64,000 nucleotides of DNA from Centroberyx gerrardi (lineage: Eukaryota > Chordata > Actinopteri > Beryciformes > Berycidae): the NCBI RefSeq assembly GCF_048128805.1, contig NC_136000.1, forward strand, positions 10,131,354 through 10,195,353, written 5' to 3'. The translations under genes and the position numbers were made by a program. The notes below the pieces were generated by a model, which was not told the origin of the DNA, ran no database searches, and was given only the letters and a program-made list of their open reading frames with translations. Below are positions 60,901-64,000 of this stretch, in pieces. The number at the start of each line of letters is the position of its first letter. Within the stretch, counting starts at the first letter, position 1.

Positions 60901-63615
60901 GTAGGGTTACTGTGGTGCTTTTACGTCTAGTGTGGTGTCTCCTTCCTGTCCCATACACACACACACACACACACATACACACATACAACACACACACACA
61001 CACACATACAACACACACCCCTCTGCTTCTCCGGTAACTGGACCGCGGAGGTGGGTGGAGGGTTGTGACAGAAATAAACACGTGATGACGCCCCTGCCAC
61101 TGCTCAACCCCACCGACTCCAATCCACACACACACACACCCCCACACACACACATACACACTCCTACATAATCTCTACCTTCACTCGCTGTTTCGTTGGG
61201 GAACCCTCAGTTTTACACTGGGAACATGGCGGGGCTGCTGTGTGGGACCAAGAGGAAGAAACAAGGTAATTTGTGTGTTTTTTTAAAAAGCTGTCAGGGT
61301 GTTTGTATGGTGGACTTTGAGGAACTTGGACATATGAATGGGGAAGCATGGCTTGTTACCTTACTGCACTGTATGTTAATATTCAGCAACGTGTTGTGTG
61401 AACTGCTGTGAACGTCAGGTTTTGTGAGAGCAGTGATTCTCAAGAAGGTCTATCCGCTAGTCAGTGTAAAAAGACCACTGGATGTACGCTATGTTAAGAT
61501 TGACTGTGTGACAGACGGCTGTTATATTTCAGGACTGGCAAGTGAATGATATAATTTTCAGTGAAAGTATTTTTGTTTCCATGTCTTAGCCTCCATAAAT
61601 CTCCTCCAATTAATCCAATTTCACCATTTTATTCCTGTGGTAAAACATTAAAGCTCGGTCCAGCAGGGTACAAAGCCACTAATGCAGCCAGATGTACAGA
61701 TGGACACCGGCGGAGGAAGTAGCACAATTATGATGAAATGCAGCAAGCCTGCGCTGTAATTACAAAGCAAACTGCTGATCTGTTGTGAGATGCAAGGCTA
61801 CAGTAGCCCGCTGGCGAGGGCTTGTGGTCAGCGACTTCAAGAAGGCTGAATCAGATAGGAAATCTTGGGGGACGACTCCTCCCAGAGGTGGACTGTACAT
61901 CCCCTCTCTGGACAGGCTTTGAAGCTGTGATTTCTCTCAGATTGTGCTGTAAAGGCGTTGCCCTATAGACTTTCAGTCAGCCTGAATTCTATTTCCAATA
62001 CAAATTGTCCATTTCAGATTATTTTTATCTGAAGAAATGCAAAAAAATCAATAACTTTATCCCTTGCATCTTTCCCTTGGCTCTCCTCATAGGCGTTAAG
62101 TAGCAAAGTCGATAAAAGGATGGATTTTAGACTATTCCTGCTGCAGGTTTTATAAATTGAAACACAGGATGATAAAAGCGATGTGGCCATTAGGAGAAGA
62201 GAGCCGCTAAATCCCTGGAGTATCCACTCTCCAGTCTGAAGTCAAAACATCACAGCAGAAAGTAGCTCATTCAATACCTTACTCAAAGTGTGGGTCAATA
62301 TTGGTTTCTTTTTGGTGTCTTGTTAATTGATGTTTACGCTCCTTGTTGCCTTTAATCAGTTTACCGTGAACTATTAACACACCTGGGTCAAATAATAGTG
62401 GCAAATAATTCTTGGCATTTGTGTTGACCTGCTTGCAATACCAGATAGGGGGGATTACCACTTCACGACTTCAGATAGTGTCAGGAAAGCAAAAAAAAAT
62501 TGTATACAGACTGAATTTCAAACATTTCAGTGTCTAAACTTATTGTATTGTCCTTTGCGGTAATCCCCGACCATTTTGCACCTAAGTAAGGTAAAACAAA
62601 TGAATAAAAGTATTTGCAAATGCTATTTTGCTCAGGTCTGACTATTTAAGTCAGGTCACATTTATTTATTTATAGCCCTTTATCACAAGCATGTCTCAAA
62701 GGGCTTTACATACCTTATCATATACTGTACATGTCATATACCATATTACATCACTGTATACTATATACCATATACCATACTACATCATACTATTATACTA
62801 TAGATATATACTAGATATTCATAGTTTTCTGTTACATCACCACTCAGCCATCTTGGTAGGAAAATAACAGGTGATTGTAATAAATTAACAGGTGATTATA
62901 ATTAAATGACAGCCACAGCCAATGAGCTGTATATATGGAAAGCACCAATGCATGTGACATCATGGGAATACTATGAATACATCATATGCTACATCACATA
63001 CCACGCTACATTAAACACACTCACTCTCACATTCATGCCTATGGGCAATTTAGAGTCTCCAGTTCACCTGACCTGTATGTCTTTGGGCTCTTACTGAGAC
63101 TAAATAGAGTTAAGTGATTGATGAGTGACTGATGAAGCACCATAGAAGAAGAGCAGAGTGGGAGCAGGGAGTAATGGGACAGTGAGTCCACAGGGCAAAG
63201 TGTGGCGTCAGAGGCTCTGGGCCCCAGTCTGTGTGTTAAGCCTTCATACAGACAGCTGGACATTGTACACTAATACTGTACCACTGAATCTGTGTTTCAG
63301 CTGATCCACTTTCTCCCTTTTTCTGTCTCTATTTCTCGTCTTTCTCGCTCTCACACACAGTCTTTCTTTCCCTGCCGCTGTCTCTTTGTCTCTCTCTCGC
63401 TCTCTCTCTCTCTACCTCCCGCTCTCCTTATTGAAATGCAATGTTTATCTAAGGATATTCTGTGTGTGCATCATCCGTTAAATCACTTCTTAAAACTCAT
63501 TTTTATTCACAATTAACTTTTATGTGACATTTTATTATTGTTTTTGACTTCCCTTTTATGACTCTTGCCTTACTTTTATATTTCTTACCTTGCTACATAA
63601 AGATTATGATTATGT

Positions 63616-63656
<41 letters not shown>

Positions 63657-63760
63657 TGCTGTCTCCCTAGTGAGTGATCTCCATGAGGAGGGGAAGAATG
63701 CCATTAACGCTCCCATGCTTCCCTCGGGGACAGACATCCATCCTGAGGACACGCTGCTGG
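56855..63760 (+). CDS. parvb: Beta-parvin, exons 1 and 2 (3' part beyond the window)
   Basis: Beta-parvin is an actin-binding adaptor of the ILK-PINCH-parvin complex at focal adhesions. Exon 1 (56855-56969) encodes MSGTPTRSATPQSAKMKKDE then SFLGKLGGTLARKKKSKE; the MKKDESFLGKLGGTLARK block is diagnostic of alpha/beta-parvins. Exon 2 (63671-63760), joined in phase 1, reads VSDLHEEGKNAINAPMLPSG and then TDIHPEDTLL. Comparison with human VSDLQEEGKNAINSPMSPALVDVHPEDTQL favours PARVB over PARVA (VSELQEEGMNAINLP). The exon 2 donor gtacgc leaves a G for the next codon, as expected for LEENEE. The two calponin-homology domains lie to the right of the window. The 6.7-kb intron between contains an alternative first exon (61226). 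Donors and acceptors are canonical. Confidence 0.92.
57702..57872 (+). repeat. Dispersed repeat with (GT)n tail, copy 2, parvb intron 1
   Basis: Second copy of the block at 37847-38008, with an extra CACTGTCTGGTGAAGGG stretch. It ends at the same point in a GT tract (57873-57922). Confidence 0.75.
57873..57922. repeat. (GT)25 microsatellite
   Basis: A pure GT run forming the tail of the dispersed repeat. Confidence 0.95.
58045..58668. mobile_element. Foldback element with hAT-like ends, parvb intron 1
   Basis: The outer ends are CAGGGGTTCCCAC (left) and TTTGGGAACCACAGCTG (right). Inside, CACTCCAACAGTTAAAAAAA (58390) is inverse to CTTCTAACTGTTGGAGTG (58567), and CACCTCAGTTCATCATTTTG (58421) to CAAAATGAAGAACTGAGGTG (58535), so about 200 bases fold into an imperfect hairpin. 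Confidence 0.6.
60953..61020. repeat. (CA)n microsatellites upstream of the alternative parvb exon
   Basis: CA runs at 60953-60975 and 60988-61016, with more at 61125-61160, about 70-270 bases upstream of the alternative start. Confidence 0.9.
61226..61265 (+). CDS. parvb: Alternative first coding exon of parvb
   Basis: ATG at 61226 opens MAGLLCGTKRKKQ and ends in donor gtaatt after a phase-1 G, the same phase as exon 1 at 56969. Splicing to exon 2 would give MAGLLCGTKRKKQ-VSDLHEEGKN, replacing the LGGTLARK N-terminus with a shorter one. The -3 base is A (aacATGg), and a GC-richer, CA-repeat-bearing stretch lies upstream as a possible second promoter. The short basic peptide keeps the KRKK character of the main isoform. 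Confidence 0.6.
62651..62712 (+). repeat. Dispersed repeat fragment (TTTATTTATAGC / GGGCTTTACA)
   Basis: Reads CACATTTATTTATTTATAGC, then CTCAAAGGGCTTTACATACC, a common fish retroposon tail. Compare the copy at 10630. Directly after it is an ATACC/ATACT-rich simple stretch to about 62800. Confidence 0.5.
63620..63653. repeat. (GT)17 tract just upstream of parvb exon 2
   Basis: The run ends 17 bases before the exon 2 acceptor, overlapping the branch-point/polypyrimidine zone. Confidence 0.95.
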
Positions 63761-63764
63761 GTAC

Positions 63765-63797
63765 GCACACACAGACACACACACACACACACACACA
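63765..63797. repeat. (CA)n tract just downstream of parvb exon 2
   Basis: The run begins within the exon 2 donor region and is complementary to the GT run upstream of the exon. Confidence 0.95.
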
Positions 63798-64000
63798 AAT
63801 ATATACATGTTCACATAGGCTCACACATGCTTGCATACATACACACACATCCGCACTAATACACATAGCTCATGATTCTTCTACAATTTTTATCGCTGAC
63901 TGAATGTTAAAGCAATATTCCACTTAGTTTTAACATGGGGGTGATTCGGCACTTGACCGCCATAAAAACCATAATATAAACTAATCACCGAGATCGGATG

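Overview
The window is nuclear DNA from a ray-finned, probably teleost, fish. The grounds are vertebrate-style split genes with GT-AG introns, dense CA/GT and CT/GA microsatellites, fish-type Tc1, hAT and RTE-like repeats, and proteins that match fish orthologues residue for residue (the predicted HDAC10 keeps zebrafish active-site numbering exactly). It carries one tRNA gene and seven protein-coding loci, two of them only as 5' parts. No operons, CRISPR arrays, prophages or other prokaryotic features are present.

Layout. 1-16.4 kb: the 5' end of a minus-strand srpk2 gene. Two small coding exons (16252-16237 and 15992-15926) join to give the diagnostic N-terminus; everything to the left reads as intron filled with repeats. 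18.5 kb: an intact tRNA-Thr(AGT) on the minus strand. 19.25-20.68 kb: a single-exon TRIM ubiquitin ligase (RING, B-box, coiled coil, PRY-SPRY). 21.8-32.4 kb: pus7, pseudouridine synthase of the TruD family, with 15 coding exons and probable 5'UTR exons. SRPK2 and PUS7 are also neighbours on human 7q22, so this is conserved microsynteny with a TRIM and a tRNA gene between them. 34.3-35.4 kb: a two-exon minus-strand secreted ENDOD1-like nuclease. 39.5-40.9 kb: an intronless class A receptor related to the apelin receptor. 44.7-55.4 kb: hdac10, the polyamine deacetylase, with 20 coding exons (683 aa). 56.9 kb to beyond the right edge: the start of parvb (beta-parvin), with two alternative first exons spliced to one shared second exon.

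The genes do not form a pathway. They are a mix of housekeeping RNA modification (PUS7), splicing-factor kinase (SRPK2), polyamine metabolism (HDAC10), focal adhesion (PARVB), signalling (GPCR) and probable immunity or clearance (TRIM, ENDOD1-like).

The most notable observations are a charge-reversing Lys at the Glu of the HDAC10 PACE motif beside a retained gatekeeper Glu274; a receptor whose first intracellular loop holds about 70 extra residues; a candidate in-frame 18-nt micro-exon in pus7; a 57-bp-arm hairpin in a pus7 intron; a palindrome-duplication at an hdac10 splice donor; a hAT element with a perfect 8-bp target duplication; a three-deep nest of insertions in hdac10 intron 9; and a parvb exon framed by complementary GT and CA tracts. 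I found no sign of a wholly new gene system. Coordinates come from reading splice junctions by eye with phase checked through every exon.
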